A DNA stretch of 64,000 nt from Siphonodentalium dalli. Its lineage: Eukaryota; Mollusca; Scaphopoda; Gadilida; Siphonodentaliidae. The notes below the pieces were generated by a model, which searched no databases, had not been told where the DNA came from, and saw only the letters and a list, made by a program, of their open reading frames with translations. The position numbers and the translations under genes were made by a program. Positions 24,701-37,827 of this stretch are shown here, in pieces; the first letter of the stretch is position 1, and every line of letters begins with the position of its first letter. The stretch lies in the NCBI GenBank assembly GCA_032622095.1, contig CP136061.1, positions 187,802,369 to 187,866,368 on the forward strand. The letters run 5' to 3'.

Positions 24701-26050
24701 TCAATCTTCACACGATACCGATCTATCGTGGAGCAGGTGTCGCTAGATATGTGGAATTGATGCTAGAGCATCAATCGCATGACGATTCAAACTTTTTCGC
24801 ATAAAAGAGGGCGAGTAAAGATATTCAGATGCCAATGAGTTGAAATATGAACTAGTAGAAGAGCAAAATGTGACTAGGTCGATGAGAGCCATTTTAGGGG
24901 TAGGGTTATGTTTTTACAAGTACTGACCACTTACCATATACGTAGTCGCTATTTCCACATATATGCAGGAGTGATGTATATATGTGTAGTTTTTAAAACA
25001 TTGGAATGGGTGCGTCTGGTTGGAGAGTTGTAAGTTGAACTATATTGAGTGCCGTTTGTACATTTTTCGGCTGAAAAATTGTTACAACATCCAATTATTT
25101 CCATGATTGTGAAAAAATATAAAAGTTTTTTTTATATATGGAAATAAAACGGTGTGACTCAAAAAGCTTATCTCGGATTTTAGGGGATTTCTCGTGACGC
25201 TTTCCTCGAGTTTTTCCTTACTTTTCCGCTTTCACGTCTATTGAGCCTATAGATACACACATGTAATACACACATGCATCTGATAATCCATAGATATATT
25301 TACTTGCAGCGAAAATTAACATATAATCATGAACACACGGGGAAAGCTACACGATGGCTTTACTCGCCGAGCTTCGTTGAGATCTACATGAGTGTGTATG
25401 GTGACATTTTATGGATGAAATGAACATGATCACATGGACCGGATTCTCCATCTAGTATTTCTAACGGAGAGGTCCCCCAGCGTCAATAAATATAATGTTT
25501 AATTTCAGTAAAATACTCCCCGCTCCTGATATGTAGTATATCTTGGCTCACTAGTTCTATTTCTCTATTGCAGTTGCTCCGGTTTCGACATCCGAACACA
25601 TGTGCGGATTCGTGAAATTATCTAAAATTCCAGGTATCGGAGTTTTCTCCCAGATCATCGCAATAAATCATTTTAAGCGTTTCTCGAGTTTATCTCGCAA
25701 TTGTGTATTGGTGGTTTGAAATTTTCGATCAATTAGCGTCCTCCAAAATATATTGGAAGTCTATATCCTGGAGGTGACTATGTATAAGTTTTGTAGAAAT
25801 CGACGACAAAACAGTTTTATTAAAGGCACGTGAGGCCTTAATTGTCGAAAATATTCATATTTGTTCCAAACAAGCATACTATGAAGATACTATCTTCAAA
25901 TTTTTAGATCCACCGTCAAATCAATATTGAGTTATCGTCCATTAAGAATGACAAAATAATAGAAATCTCAGAACAAATATTTTGGTCAATTTCCGCAATA
26001 AAGCTCAGAAATCATGGCGTCACCATATATACTGGGTTATAGGGTATATA
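21706..26050. other. No gene recognised
   Basis: This is a long stretch without supported features. The reverse open frame at 23960-24238 (92 codons, ending LLEFLLDWVWR) is the most protein-like, but has no motif I know and no clear splice sites. Other open frames (for example 22499-22771) look spurious. Confidence 0.45.
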
Positions 26051-26501
26051 GACTGTTGTCCCCACATCCGGTTGTAACTAGCAATCTGATTGGCTACAAC
26101 GCCACGTTTAAATCACCATGTCCCCCGTCACCCTTGGCGGCGGGGTATAAGAGAACGTGCTCCAAACATCGGGGGTATATGAGCACGTGAAACATCGGGG
26201 GTATATGAATGACCCTTGAACTGGCAGTTTCCACCAATCGTGACGTTGCTCTCGCACGCCGAATTTTTCCTCACCTGACGCTGGGTCCTTAGGTCAGCTA
26301 CTGAATTATACTCATTGGTGTGAATTAATCGGACAACCTATGAAAAACACACTTAAATTAAGGAGACGTGGTTATTGTTGTGGGGACAAAATCGTTATCT
26401 CCGGCAACATCGTGGGGTACATGGAGATTAAATACCTGAATGTCTCTTTTTGACATCCAGGTATTAAATCTCCATGTACCCCCGATGTTGCCGAAGATAA
26501 C
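26051..26501. repeat. Hairpin-bearing repeat with AACATCGGGGGTA motif
   Basis: Arms at 26394-26444 and 26452-26501 form a ~50-bp hairpin with a 7-base loop. The word AACATCGGGGGTATATGA occurs at 26165 and 26191, and close forms sit inside both hairpin arms (26406 forward, 26471 reversed). TTGTCCCCAC at about 26056 is mirrored by GTGGGGACAA at 26380. This may be one MITE-like unit, but terminal repeats and target duplication are not clear. Confidence 0.7.
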
Positions 26502-27264
26502 TAATAATATATCATAGAATAAAACAAAAATGTTTTTTTCTTCTAATTTTCAGGAAAACGGTGAATTTTTGTTGAATTTTGGAGTGAGGGATGAAATAAT
26601 CTTACATAATACTTATTACAGAGTGTATCATAATCAGACTATAATCATATGCGGTGTGTATATCCCCGCAGTTTTCTAGACTATATACGAGATCCAATGT
26701 GAAAGCAATATACATTTATAGCCCACTAAGAGGGGCTAAACAATTGAAATAAAGCGGCTTTTTGTCTATTTTACCACAAATCAAGTAAATTATGACACTG
26801 TCCTATTAAATATCTAGAAGTATGTCGACTGTAATATCTTAACGCAATATCTTACACACATCTCAGAATACTGAAAATTATAAAAAAAAAAATCCTCTTC
26901 AACCATAAAAGCGTGGAATGATATTCCGTCCCCCACGATTTCAGATTTCAAACCTTATCTTAGAATAATTGACCATATCACTAGCCCCCAATATATTTAT
27001 ACACATGATGTAGGTAATATAATGTTCTCCACACAAGATTACTGCAGTCTGATACATTCCAAAACTATATATCAGACAGTCCATGTTACACTTGCGGCAA
27101 TCAGTGCGAAGATGCCTATCACTACTTTTTCATGTGTTTCCGTTATCAATCTAAACGAATTAACACATATGAATGATTTACTTTCTGGCATCCATAACAT
27201 AAATATAACACAAAATGTTAATTGTTAAAAATAGCTAGAGCGGAGACACAGGTCCGAATCGGCA
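26502..27264. other. No gene recognised
   Basis: The sequence is AT-rich and has no supported feature. Confidence 0.5.
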
Positions 27265-27430
27265 TTTCTGGTTTAGACTAGGTTTTATTCTAGACCAGGT
27301 ATAACTCCAGTTTAAACTAGGTTTAAGTAGGATTTAAACTTGGTTTTACTGTAGTTAAACTAGGTTTTATGGGAATAAAACTGGGTTTTAGTGTAGTTAA
27401 ACCCAGCTTTGTGATAAACTCAGTTTAAGT
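27265..27430. repeat. Degenerate GTTTAAACTAGG repeats
   Basis: Words such as AGTTTAAACTAGGTTTTA and TTTAGACTAGG repeat every 15-30 bases. The word style recalls the GGTTTAAACC-rich ends of the element at 47282-48706, but no shared termini are visible. Confidence 0.5.
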
Positions 27431-28019
27431 TTGTGGAATTCGATCTCAATTGAAACTAAGTTTTATTGACGTGATAAAGTTATGGTAATATTACTAATTG
27501 TTTGTGGTGAATTGGCTATATAATCATCAGTATAAGCTTCTGTAAATATGATTTATACGTACCATACTTCTCGTCTCGAAAATATACCATTAAATATACT
27601 TTGAAAAAACATCAAAGTTAAACCACCCTACCCCAGGTTTTACTAAAATCTAGTTTTGTGGGTTTAATTATTCGCCAAAGTTTTTTCGCCCAGTATTGAT
27701 GTTGTTTCTTCGCGTATATGGGAGTGTTTATTTTGAATTGGGGGAGGCGTTTATGCTTGGGTGTTTGTCACTCAATGCACATGCAGGAGAGTCTTAGTGG
27801 AATTCGGGGAGGCGATGTCGGGACTTATGAGATAAATTCTAACAAAATATGTGCCAGTGTGATGGATGATTTCTTGCTATATATGTTTGTTTACAATTCG
27901 CTCGTTCGGATGTCGCTTTGGTGACTGAGAGCATGGGTGGATCGGACTGATCAGTTTGACACGTTAGACACGAACATAACTTTTGAAACTGATTTCTTAT
28001 TCACAAAAAGGTCTCTTTC
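27431..28019. other. No gene recognised
   Basis: I see nothing supported. A possible ACCCCAGGTTTTAC word near 27630 may relate to the repeat just upstream. Confidence 0.4.
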
Positions 28020-28560
28020 GGTCAATTTGACGCATGGGTTGGTGGCCCGCTTAAATACCCACCAGAGACACCCCAGCCCTCACCCGGGGAGGGTAACGAC
28101 CAACTTGCGGTGGAATGGAGTATGGACCATTTTGGAGAACTGTAAGGATTTCGGCCAATTTGATGGTATGGGTGGGTGGCCCGCCCCAAATTACCCATAG
28201 AAATACCCCACCAATCACATCCTGTGGGTAGACATGGGATATGGGCCATTTTCGAGACCGGTAAGGATTTATGGCCGATTTGACGGCATGGATGGATGGC
28301 CCGCTCAAATGTCCCATAGAAAACAGCCCACCCTCAACCCTGGGGGAACCACCCCAGGAGGTGAAAATGGGGTATGGACCATTTTCGAGAACGGTAAGGA
28401 TTTCGGTCCATTTGACGTCATGAATAGGTATCCCACTCCAACTACCCCCTAGAAGCACCCTCACCCGGGGGTACCACCCCGATGGGTGAAATGGGGTATT
28501 GACCATTTTCGAGAACGGTGGGTGTCACACCCCAAATGCCCCCTAGAAACACCCCAACCC
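28020..28560 (+). repeat. Satellite block, ~127-bp units, forward orientation
   Basis: About four copies carry, in order, GGTGGCCCGC, ACCCCA.CCC, GGGGTATGGACCATTTTCGAG and AACGGTAAGGATTTCG. The ACCATTTT anchor falls near 28128, 28248, 28378 and 28502, so units are about 120-130 bp. The block is GC-rich compared with its surroundings. Confidence 0.85.
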
Positions 28561-28990
28561 GTACCCCGGGTCCATACCCGATTTTCACCCGCTCGGGTAG
28601 AACCACCCGCGGTGAGGGTGGGGGTGCTTCTATGGACTATATTTGATGGGCGGGCCTCGTTTTTTGCGAATAAGGAATAAAAGGCTCCATACCCCATTTT
28701 CACCCATCAGGGTGGTACCCTCCAGGGATGAGGGTAGGGTGTTTCTAGGGGATATTTGGAGCGGGTCACACACCCCTGTCGTCAAATTGGTCGAAATCCT
28801 TATCGTTCTCGTACATAGTCCGGATGTGAGGGATGGGGTGTTTACGGGGGTTATTTGAGGTACCTTTCCCCGGGCGTGAGGGCTGGGGTGTTTCTATTCG
28901 GTATTTGGGCGTACCCCATTTCCACCTCCTCGGTGGCACCCCCCGGGTGAGGGGTGGGTGGTGGGGGATTCTATGATGTATTTTGATCGG
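28561..28990 (-). repeat. Satellite block, reversed orientation
   Basis: It is the same family as 28020-28560 but inverted: GTCCATACCCGATTTTCACC near 28570, CCATACCCCATTTTCACCC near 28688, CGAAATCCTTATCGTTCTCG near 28790, then GGGTGTTTCTA words. The switch point lies at about 28560, where the forward copies end. Confidence 0.8.
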
Positions 28991-30124
28991 GCCGGGGGGG
29001 GGGTGTCTGCAGAAACGTTCCTTACACAGGGCCGGGAATGGGTTGGGTCATATGTCGAGAAAACACATTTTCCGGTATTTGTTGTTCAAGCTTTTCCAGA
29101 CTGTGCTGGCATATTATATTGTTCCGTTCCCTCACTCATATTTAATTCATATCCACTATCCACTCTGATCCTATTTAGATACATTTAGAGTTAGAAATCA
29201 CCAGTAAGAAGTTCAAAGTTCAACTTGACAGAAAAAGCACATGTTCAAACGAATTGTAATTGTATCCTCCTAATTCAGCCCGATTGAATATGTATAAGCT
29301 TCTCACACGTTTATGTATTCACACATGCATGTTCAGTACCAGTCCAATATGCATTCAGATTCGAATACACCTGAATACACCAGATTATAACATCAATAAA
29401 TGTGTTGATGATGATCATATTGTTAGGCCTATATAAAATATATTGGAGCTTTAATGTAGTGATTGTGAAAAAAGGTATATGTAGGAAATGGCTATGTAGT
29501 TCATTATATGTATTTATTTTTGTATGTGTGTATAGTGTGCGCTTGGTGAATAAGCATGTTAAAACATTTTTTAAATCGGACTTGCCAAACTAAACTTGTC
29601 ATATAATTATATTATATTGTAAACACCGAATTTAGCTCTTTTTTTTATCGGCGGCTATAATTAGTTTGCTTGTTCGCCGAGCCTTTAGTCGTTTTACCAC
29701 AACCATATCGTATATAAGAATGAATGTGTAGTATTCAAATGCGTCATTTGATACCTATTAATTGTTGTTTGCTAATATATTCATCGAGAGAAAATTAAAT
29801 TCTAAACATTGATGTCGACCGCAGTTTTCGATGTTTCAAACAACCAATTCGGTCGAATTAATACATTGTGCAATAGATGCTAAACTTCATCTTAATACTT
29901 TTGCTTTTGGGCATAGCTTTATCGCTGTAAAATACAATTCTACAACTGTTCCGTCGCCTTGTTTTGTAGAATTTGATGGTATGTCAGTCGTTGACCGAAT
30001 AATGAATCTCCTGGTGTCCAGACCGTGGTGGGGTTAATATATTTGTTAGACACCAAAAACGAGCCATCTACGTGCCATATTCCTCGATATATCGGCCGTC
30101 CCAAGCAATTTCACATTCTGATCC
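28991..30124. other. No gene recognised
   Basis: I see no supported gene. Short open frames at 28958-29188 overlap the repeat edge. Confidence 0.5.
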
Positions 30125-30885
30125 GCAATTCAATTCAATTCTTTATTCACCCTCAATAGGTCAAAAAATTGACAAGTCTGAGAGGTCACAAATAATATAA
30201 CATAAACAATATATGACGATGACGGTCATTAAATGCATAAACATTACTATATTTTATTTCTTTGTCTTGGCGGTGAACGCGTTAGTTGTTCTATATTACT
30301 GATAAAATCACACATTTTGTGTATTAAAACAGCGTCTTTTGTTCCCATGATAATCTTAAACTGTATCAATTTAGGGGAACTTGTTAACGACAAAGGTATA
30401 AATCGTCTTCTCGGTGAACATATAGCGTCACAATTCATGATATAGTGGTATTCGTCTCCAACTCTATCTCCGTTGCACAAGTTACAGAATTTTTGAGTGT
30501 TTCTGGATTCATTCCATGTACTAGTCTCAATGGGCAAGTGATGGCTTCTGCATCTGAACCTAGCCATAGTTCTGACGTCCTTCATAGACGTGCTATTTAA
30601 ATAACGTTCGGCTCTAAAATCGGTTTTGAAAACCTTATATAAAGAACATTTACTCATATAATTTATACTCGTTTGTGCCAATCTGTTATATAATGTGTGA
30701 CTAACGAACTTTTAACGGATTCTCTCAACCAAGATGATTCAAAACGTTCCGACACTTGTATGTCCCACAGGTAATAATGATCAGTTTTCAGTAAAATGAA
30801 TGTCATTCTGTTCAGCATTTCGCAGAATGATTTACATACACTCATCCGCCATTGTTTACACCTAACTATCGAAAGCAATTAACGC
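30125..30885 (-). mobile_element. 5'-truncated LINE C-terminal fragment
   Basis: Reading leftward, the frame from about 30880 gives IQVSERFESSWLRESVKS and HYITDWHKR, then after a frame shift SINYMSKCSLYKVFKTDF and YLNSTSMKDVRTMARFRCRS, HHLPIETSTWNES and CNLCNGDRVGDEYHYIMNC. The CxxC...DEYHYxxxC cluster is the zinc-knuckle-like C-terminus found in a group of metazoan CR1/Jockey LINEs, also present in the 57.2-58.1 kb fragment. The 3' end runs down to an AATTGAATTGAATT-type tail at about 30130, with an AATAAA-like signal. No reverse transcriptase is left. Confidence 0.8.
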
Positions 30886-33869
30886 GTCATGTAGTTACAT
30901 ACTGCAACAATGTGATATCCGCGAAGATACATCCGCGAATACATACATCCTACAAAAGGTCTAACCGGTGCGTCCTTTGCGAGTACGTCCCTTGTTACTA
31001 AAGTAAAAATAATAATACCGATTTTGTTGGTTTGTTTACCGAAGTACCATCATTATACTGTATGCTACTGAATAATGCATGAAATAGCATGCAGAATAAT
31101 AATCAGACCACAATTGTCGTTCTTCGTTACATGGTTCGAGTACGAAAATACCCAAGTACATTTCTAATCATATTTGCCCATAGCTCCTATGTCCTATCAC
31201 ACACCAAAACACCTTCACAGAATACACCAAGAGGGCGTAATTATAGAGTCAACAAACACTTCAATTTTCTTTGGCTAACCTGATCACTGGGACCGGTATC
31301 TAGTATATTTAGTATGCCATATATGTGTTAAATATATCATAACACAATCAAACAATTACCATATTGGGTAATTACCTTGTAATTAGGCGAAGAAAAGCCA
31401 AAACGAAAACAATTGCAAACACCGGGGAAAAAAACGTATTTTCTGGACCTATGATCCACCCATCCACCAACCGGGCCCTTTGTAAGGAAATTTGCCATTT
31501 TTTCCTGCAACACCACTTCACTTGGAGCGGTCCAATTGCCTAGCAACACAACCCATCGCACCTTCAGTTAATCACCTGCCGCATGTCTGCAACATGAGAC
31601 TAACCCGACGAAGGCTACCATCACATTCTGCCAACCAGCTGTGTCATTGGCTGGAAAAATCTTGTTTAAATTGGCCATAATTTTCTGCACTGTCTCAGCC
31701 CGTCATCGCGATCAGCTATTGATGCTGCTCAACATGATACCAACCAGTTACAGTGTCCGAGAGTAATTTGTGGTGGCAACATGTGCACACTGGGTTCTAA
31801 TTAACAACACGAAACGGAGACAATTTGACGGACATGGAATTTTATTCTGATCGACGTTCGAATCGTTCTGCTATATTTAGTCGATTTTCTATACTGGGAT
31901 CCACCCTATATTGAAGTTGAGCGCAGTTAGCATAGTCTAAACTCAGAAGACAGGGAAATGCTTCCGGGGAATTTGCCTGTAGAGCCTAATTAGGAGATTC
32001 CCGCGTTGTAGATTATTGTCTAGAAATGAGCAGTTCCCATCATTATGAATGTGAAGAGAGAATTAACGTGCCGTATCCCGCGGCAACGTGCTTGGTGTTG
32101 TATGGCGGATTATATTGTTATTTTTTTGTGGTATTGTTCGTCTGCTCTGATTTGGCTGCCGTGGGCCGCAGGGATGGCACCGACACATAGCGTCATTAGA
32201 GTTGTTAGCGGAAAACCACAAGCCAGCACAAAACAGACCGGATGTCAATGGGCAATCGGCCACGAACTGACTCTCAACATACAAATTCCGTTTTCCCATT
32301 CAAGACAAAAATCCTGATATTAAAGCACACTGGCGAACGTATTTTTTCTGGTCTATGAAAGTACAACTGCAATTAGTAAACGGACCTGGTTCATTGGAAC
32401 CTATAGGGATGATATAGGTATCAAGTGCATGGAATATCGGTCTACAGGATATATATATACCATTACATATACATATATACATACAATGCTACAGAATTTT
32501 CCAACCGCTTTCCATTTGTTTTGCCCAGAAATGAGAAAAAACGCTTTACTTATACCATATCAGAAATGGACTGAAAATGAACGCTCTTTAAAATGCGCCT
32601 TTTCATGAAAACAAAACCACTCCGTTGTTTTAGGTCGTGTCATCGTTCTCAAGCGGTTCCAACCGTGAACCGGACGACGTATATATCACACGGTTGTAGA
32701 GAGTGGATGAAGGGTAAATCTTGAAGTTACGTATGGGGGTGTCTACAGCTCCCACTGTGGGAGTGTTGCCCCCGCCCTATTTGGGAAAAACTGCAGCAGT
32801 TGGCCCGATAGCTTCTGGGACAATGTAGCCCCATGTCGGGGATCGTAAACCCCAAGTCGCCACCCCTGGAGATACGGACGTGTAAGGCTGTAATGGCAGG
32901 TCTGTTAAACATAGAGTATGCACTGCCATATGATATAATTTCGTGTCTGATGCCTTGTCGGATGCTGTATTATGTTGTTTAGATATTTATATTGACTTAT
33001 GTTGCTTCATATTGCTATTAAAGTATTTTTAATTGTAATTTTCTGTTAAATTAGGTACATTTATATTAAATTCTGTATGAAAAGTGTTGCCTCTGAAAAT
33101 GTAGATTAACATTTCCTCTTCGATTTAGTAATATATAAAACAATTCTGTCTTTGTTTTGACCGTTGCACTAATTTTCAGGAGGCCTCACAATATTGAGAT
33201 AAAAAATTAACCAATATTACCAGATATTACTCATTTTTGGTTTCAGTAAGGTCTATATTTATATCAAATAACATAAAAAATCCCCTGTAAAACACATCCA
33301 TAGGACTCATGGAGCTAAATGTGTTCCAGATTTACAACGCGAATGCGGCGTTGTATATAACTGAAGGTGACGGTAATACATAATTAAACGATGAAATCTT
33401 GATTATTTGAATTGTTCATCATATCTAAATAATTTAAACTGATGAATTAATAGGGGAATGGATTTTTGTGAATGTGAAATTATTTAACTATATAGCTGCG
33501 GTACTTCTGTTTTTTTCCAGGTAAAATTTTGCTGCGATAGCCCTATCATACTATTTTGTACTTTGGAAAGACTCATCCAAATGATAGAAATATATTGACC
33601 TTTCTCAACCTTCCACATTGGATTGTCGACTGCATGGTACTCGTTCTTATTGTAGAGCACGTTACAGATCGATAGAATCGTTATGCTTCGCACACGAGCC
33701 AAGGACGAGTCTAACCCGATTGTATATATGCTTTATTCTCTTATCCAGGATATCGTTATTTTTTTTATTTTTTTTCACAAAAGATGGACAGCAGACAGCA
33801 GAAAATAAAGAAAGACGTACAAAAATATGCACCAACCCCCCGTTTTTCTTCTCATACAGCCCGTTGAAT
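30886..33869. other. No gene recognised
   Basis: This is a long unannotated stretch with simple AT-rich tracts, for example ATATATA words near 32450-32490. The open frames at 32045 and 32063 (opposite strands) are overlapping shadows. Confidence 0.45.
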
Positions 33870-34004
33870 TCATCATAATCATCATCATCATCGTCGTCAC
33901 CATCACTATCATCACCTTCATCATCATCATTATCATCACCGTCATAATCATCATCATCATCGTCATCATCATCATCATCATCATCATCACCATCATCATC
34001 ATTA
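33870..34004. repeat. Imperfect (ATC)n microsatellite
   Basis: A run of CAT/ATC triplets with scattered interruptions (CGTC, CACC). It may be the tail of a reverse-strand LINE, but no LINE sequence borders it. Confidence 0.9.
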
Positions 34005-35929
34005 TCAAGTAGTCTTCATGACCTGATTAGTAATTCGGATAAAAGCATATAATCTACACAACGCAGCCAAAAGTTGAGAGCATCGATGAACAGAACTCGG
34101 GAAGTGGGTTATTCGTCCACATGTTGGTTTTTCAAAATCATGTGATGATTGACTGTATGCTGTTTCCAGTATAATACACATGTCCTGAATATTCTTAAAA
34201 TCTGAAATATTGACAAAATAAACACGGACCAAGTGTTCGTCGACACTTATACCGCCTTTCCACACATATGTGTTGCTGAGAAACGGGACCGTTCTGATAA
34301 GACATTTTTGTTTATCATTTCGATTACTCTTGCTGAGACATAACGACCGTGCACAAGCATTTGGTGCATTTATAAGACTAACATAACGTAAGTTTAATGT
34401 ATTGCCTCAAGATTATATGTTGCTTGGTCTTTTGATTTCACTTGGAATATATCAGAATAGTTAAACACAAAATGCTAAATTAATAATGGTATATGAAATT
34501 ATAATAAAAATGAATCAAATGTTAAGCTACATTCGAATATTGATCTAAACGGCATACGGGAATTAATAACACGTATATGCGTGATGATACATTCACGTGT
34601 AAATATATACATGAATTGTATGTATGTTATTATTTGTATAAGATTTCTTAAGAGATGTTAGACAATACAAATGACGAAAAGATTATGCGTCATTAGCTAA
34701 GGAATTCGGGCTATGTCAACAAACGCGGACTGTGCAGGAAGCAGGATTGCCTTGCCGTCGAATCAAATTACCATGGAAACAATTAGTTCTAAAATGTGTT
34801 GTCATATTTTATACATTATCATTATACAAATCCCAGCAACAATAAACTACAATGCACAACTATCTGATCATTGACACCACAATAACTTGTCAATAATTAT
34901 AAAACATTTTCAATCAATCTCATCCTGTCCATAAATTCATTGTGATCCGGTCAACGACACATTACTCAAATTACCCTTTAAACGTGCTTTTGGAACACCT
35001 CTCGTGACAGATGGTACTCAAAGCGAGCGGGGGTCGTAACCGATTGACAAATAGCTATTGGTGGTTTTGGATCTATAGCGCATCATCAATTGGATGCGCC
35101 CATGCTTCAATAAAATGACACGTTTTCAATTATTATTACATGAACCATATGCTGGAGAATGCCTAACCTAACTCACACTAAGCCATAATTGTGTTTAATT
35201 AAGTGATGCATGGTTTCCGGACGAAGAACTTGCTATTGATAAACACGATCGATGGTCAGCAATATATCAGGTCAACATTTCGACATAGCTTCTACTGAAA
35301 ATGGCGATAATTTATATTATTAATTATTCTCAATTCAATTTAATTTATTCATTTATAATCATCAAGCTATATATATTGCAGAGAAAGAGATACGGTAATT
35401 TATAATACTCATGCGAAAAGGGGGATACATGCAAGCACATCACGTTCGTTCTTTTGTTGTAATGAAAAGGTATTATCGATACAGTATATCCGCATCTCGC
35501 GTTCTTGTGCAATATCTCTAGATCAAATATGTGGCTAGATGTGGGGGGAATGTTTGTTTAGACCATGCACCTTCCCAGTTGAGTATCCCCAAAAAGCAGG
35601 TTATCACCAATCGACCGACGACGGGTGCGCAATGAGTGCCATGAAATGTCATCACGAATATAGAAAAATACCTAATTCACGACCGAAAAACTTTCCTTCA
35701 TCGAGTTTGATTATCGAGCATTATGGTGACACACAATGCTGCTCAGTTACACATATATCACAATTCAGTGAGTGTTATAAGAAGTACATGTATGCTACGG
35801 TTAGCTCAAATCAAACGCTACGGCTCGTAGGCACCACTTTTTGATAGGCTACGGTTCCTATATACTTGGAAAATCAGTTCGATTGTTTTGGACTTTTGGA
35901 ATCAATTTTATCTCAACTATACAAAGTAA
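34005..35929. other. No gene recognised
   Basis: A short TCAATTCAATTTAATTTATT stretch near 35329 resembles the tail of the 30.1-kb LINE and may be a decayed LINE or SINE end on the reverse strand. Nothing else is supported. Confidence 0.4.
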
Positions 35930-36110
35930 ATTTTGAGCTATTGCCATGTGTTGGCGTCCGTCTTCCGCGTGTGCGTCAGCAATTTACCTTCGTCACGCCG
36001 TACAGGCCGCATCCCTCATCCGATCTTCACCAAGCTGCATATGTACCTATAGATAGGATCTATCGAATGATTTCGAATTTCGATGATAAATCATTACCGC
36101 CAACAGTCTT
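35930..36110 (+). repeat. Dispersed repeat 4, copy a
   Basis: It shares the phrase CCTCATCCGATCTTCACCAA with CCTCACCCGATCATCACCAA at about 36382, plus similar flanks. The ACTCTCnnCCGATCnTCACCAAACTT style is frequent in repeats of marine invertebrates. Confidence 0.5.
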
Positions 36111-36339
36111 CGTTGATTTCAAATTTGAATCTATCTTTGTATAGTGAAAATGTGATTATATACTCAACACCTCAGTTTCCTTCAGAGGTTTTAGTCGATG
36201 TATTTAGCGCCTTACAATGCGTGAAATATAAGCACACCGTAGCCGTATTTATGGCCGGGTAATTTTTTTTGCTGGTACGATTGTGATCTCGTGTAGACGG
36301 GAGCTATCGCATTTTAACGATTTTCGACGACAATTTTTA

Positions 36340-36500
36340 CTCTCTGTATGACTAAATCTGTTGGCCCACACTACACCACATCCCTCACCCGATCATCACC
36401 AAACTTAATACGAATCTTCGGGTGACCTCTAGGGAGCCTCCTATCTTGACCGAAATTTGTTGAAAAACATGGCCGTCAGCGGCCATCGTGGAAATTACTC
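36340..36500 (+). repeat. Dispersed repeat 4, copy b
   Basis: This is the partner of 35930-36110 on the same strand. It runs into the (GA)n tract. Confidence 0.5.
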
Positions 36501-36503
36501 TTT

Positions 36504-36649
<146 letters not shown>

Positions 36650-36924
36650 CATGTTTTTGGGCCTGAACCGTAGCGATTTTCGTCGGGCCATTTCGGGAGC
36701 TAGGCGTAGCTTTTAATTGAATATTAACTTTCTTTAAGTAAATAATGAGCTTTTAATATCGTATGTTTCATAAAAAGATGAATTGATGTAAACATATTTA
36801 TTTGCATCTAAATTAAATGTATGGGATTGAGGCACAAGTTAAAAAACCTATTTTGGCCTCGCTCCCAACAACAATATAAAGAACATAATATTTACGTAAG
36901 TATAATGCAGCGTATGAATTAACA

Positions 36925-37045
36925 TGTATCGATTGATTGATTGAGAGATTAAGTTTTAGCCGCTAGGCCATATCACGAACAAGAACAACATTTGGTATAA
37001 AAAGATCGTAGCGAAGCAACTGTGTAGATTAATCAGACAGCTGAT
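36925..37045 (+). repeat. Dispersed repeat 5, copy a
   Basis: TTTTAGCCGCTAGGCCAT, then CACGAACAAGAACA and GATCGTAGCGAAGCAA. The same order occurs at 45480-45580 on the same strand. Confidence 0.7.
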
Positions 37046-37309
37046 TGGATTAAAAGAATGAGGTATGTACAAGTAAACGCATACACGTGGAATGTTTCCA
37101 CTTGGAGTGAGGAATATAAATTCAAGAACTAACTAGTGTACAAGCATACTATAACATAATAACAATTATAAAAGTAGTTTTTAGTTGTCATATGAAAGGC
37201 AGACAATCGACAACTAGCCCGCAGCCGCCTCGGACTACCCAGATATTTATATTCATTATGATTTAATTCCAGATGCAACAAAGATCGAAATACCAGTAGT
37301 GAAGACAAA

Positions 37310-37567
37310 ATGGAAAAATGGTCGGGCCACATCGTTTCCTTAGATGTTCCGCTGCCACCGGTGGTGACGACCGATGAGAAGGAGAAAGTGTCGCGCGCCT
37401 ACGTCGAGGCAAACCGGCCCGCGGGCGAAGGGCTAACCCGGCGCCCGAAACCGACGAGAGCGGGTTCGCCCGTGAGCCGGCAGGTCCGACGCCGGAATGT
37501 TCGTTTCGCAAGGACTAACCTTCGAATTATGGTCGGGCCAACGACTGGTACATATCTGAAACGGTGA
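37310..37567 (+). CDS. GC- and CpG-rich open frame, unidentified
   Basis: The frame starts MEKWSGHIVSLDV, contains an arginine/proline-rich middle (RPAGEGLTRRPKPTRAGSPV) and ends GPTTGTYLKR. About 37340-37500 is far richer in G+C and CpG than its surroundings, and both strands stay open here. TGGTCGGGCCA occurs at both ends (about 37318 and 37528). It could be an exon, a piece of a GC-rich transposon such as an RTE-like LINE, or simply a CpG-rich repeat. No family motif is visible and no start or splice site is convincing. Confidence 0.25.
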   Translation: MEKWSGHIVSLDVPLPPVVTTDEKEKVSRAYVEANRPAGEGLTRRPKPTRAGSPVSRQVRRRNVRFARTNLRIMVGPTTGTYLKR

Positions 37568-37587
37568 CCTGCTTAGCCACTGCATAT

Positions 37588-37715
37588 ATCAACCACCAGA
37601 TACCTCCCCACAGCGAGACAGGCATGAACATTGCAATATTGAAACATTGAAGAGTGATGAAGACGAAATGCAAAGAGAAATGACACGAAAGAAACAAAAT
37701 ACATGAACAAGAGCA
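37588..37715 (+). repeat. Dispersed repeat 2, copy b
   Basis: This is the partner of 5848-5960, with CAACCACCAGATACCTC and GACGAAATGCAAA. Confidence 0.55.
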
Positions 37716-37827
37716 CGCCGTCGGGGCGTGGCACAATACGCCCGTTTCTGGGGTAGAGTGGGGCAAGGTTTAATTTATTTGTTTGAAACCTTTAAAGGAC
37801 GAAATAATAACAAAAATAAAACACAAT

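Noticed and set aside
28022-28703. Proline- and glycine-rich open frames on both strands
   Set aside because: They are translations of the GC-rich satellite units; frames on both strands repeat with the unit.
33775-34012. Open frames rich in Met or Ile
   Set aside because: They are translations of the (ATC)n tract.
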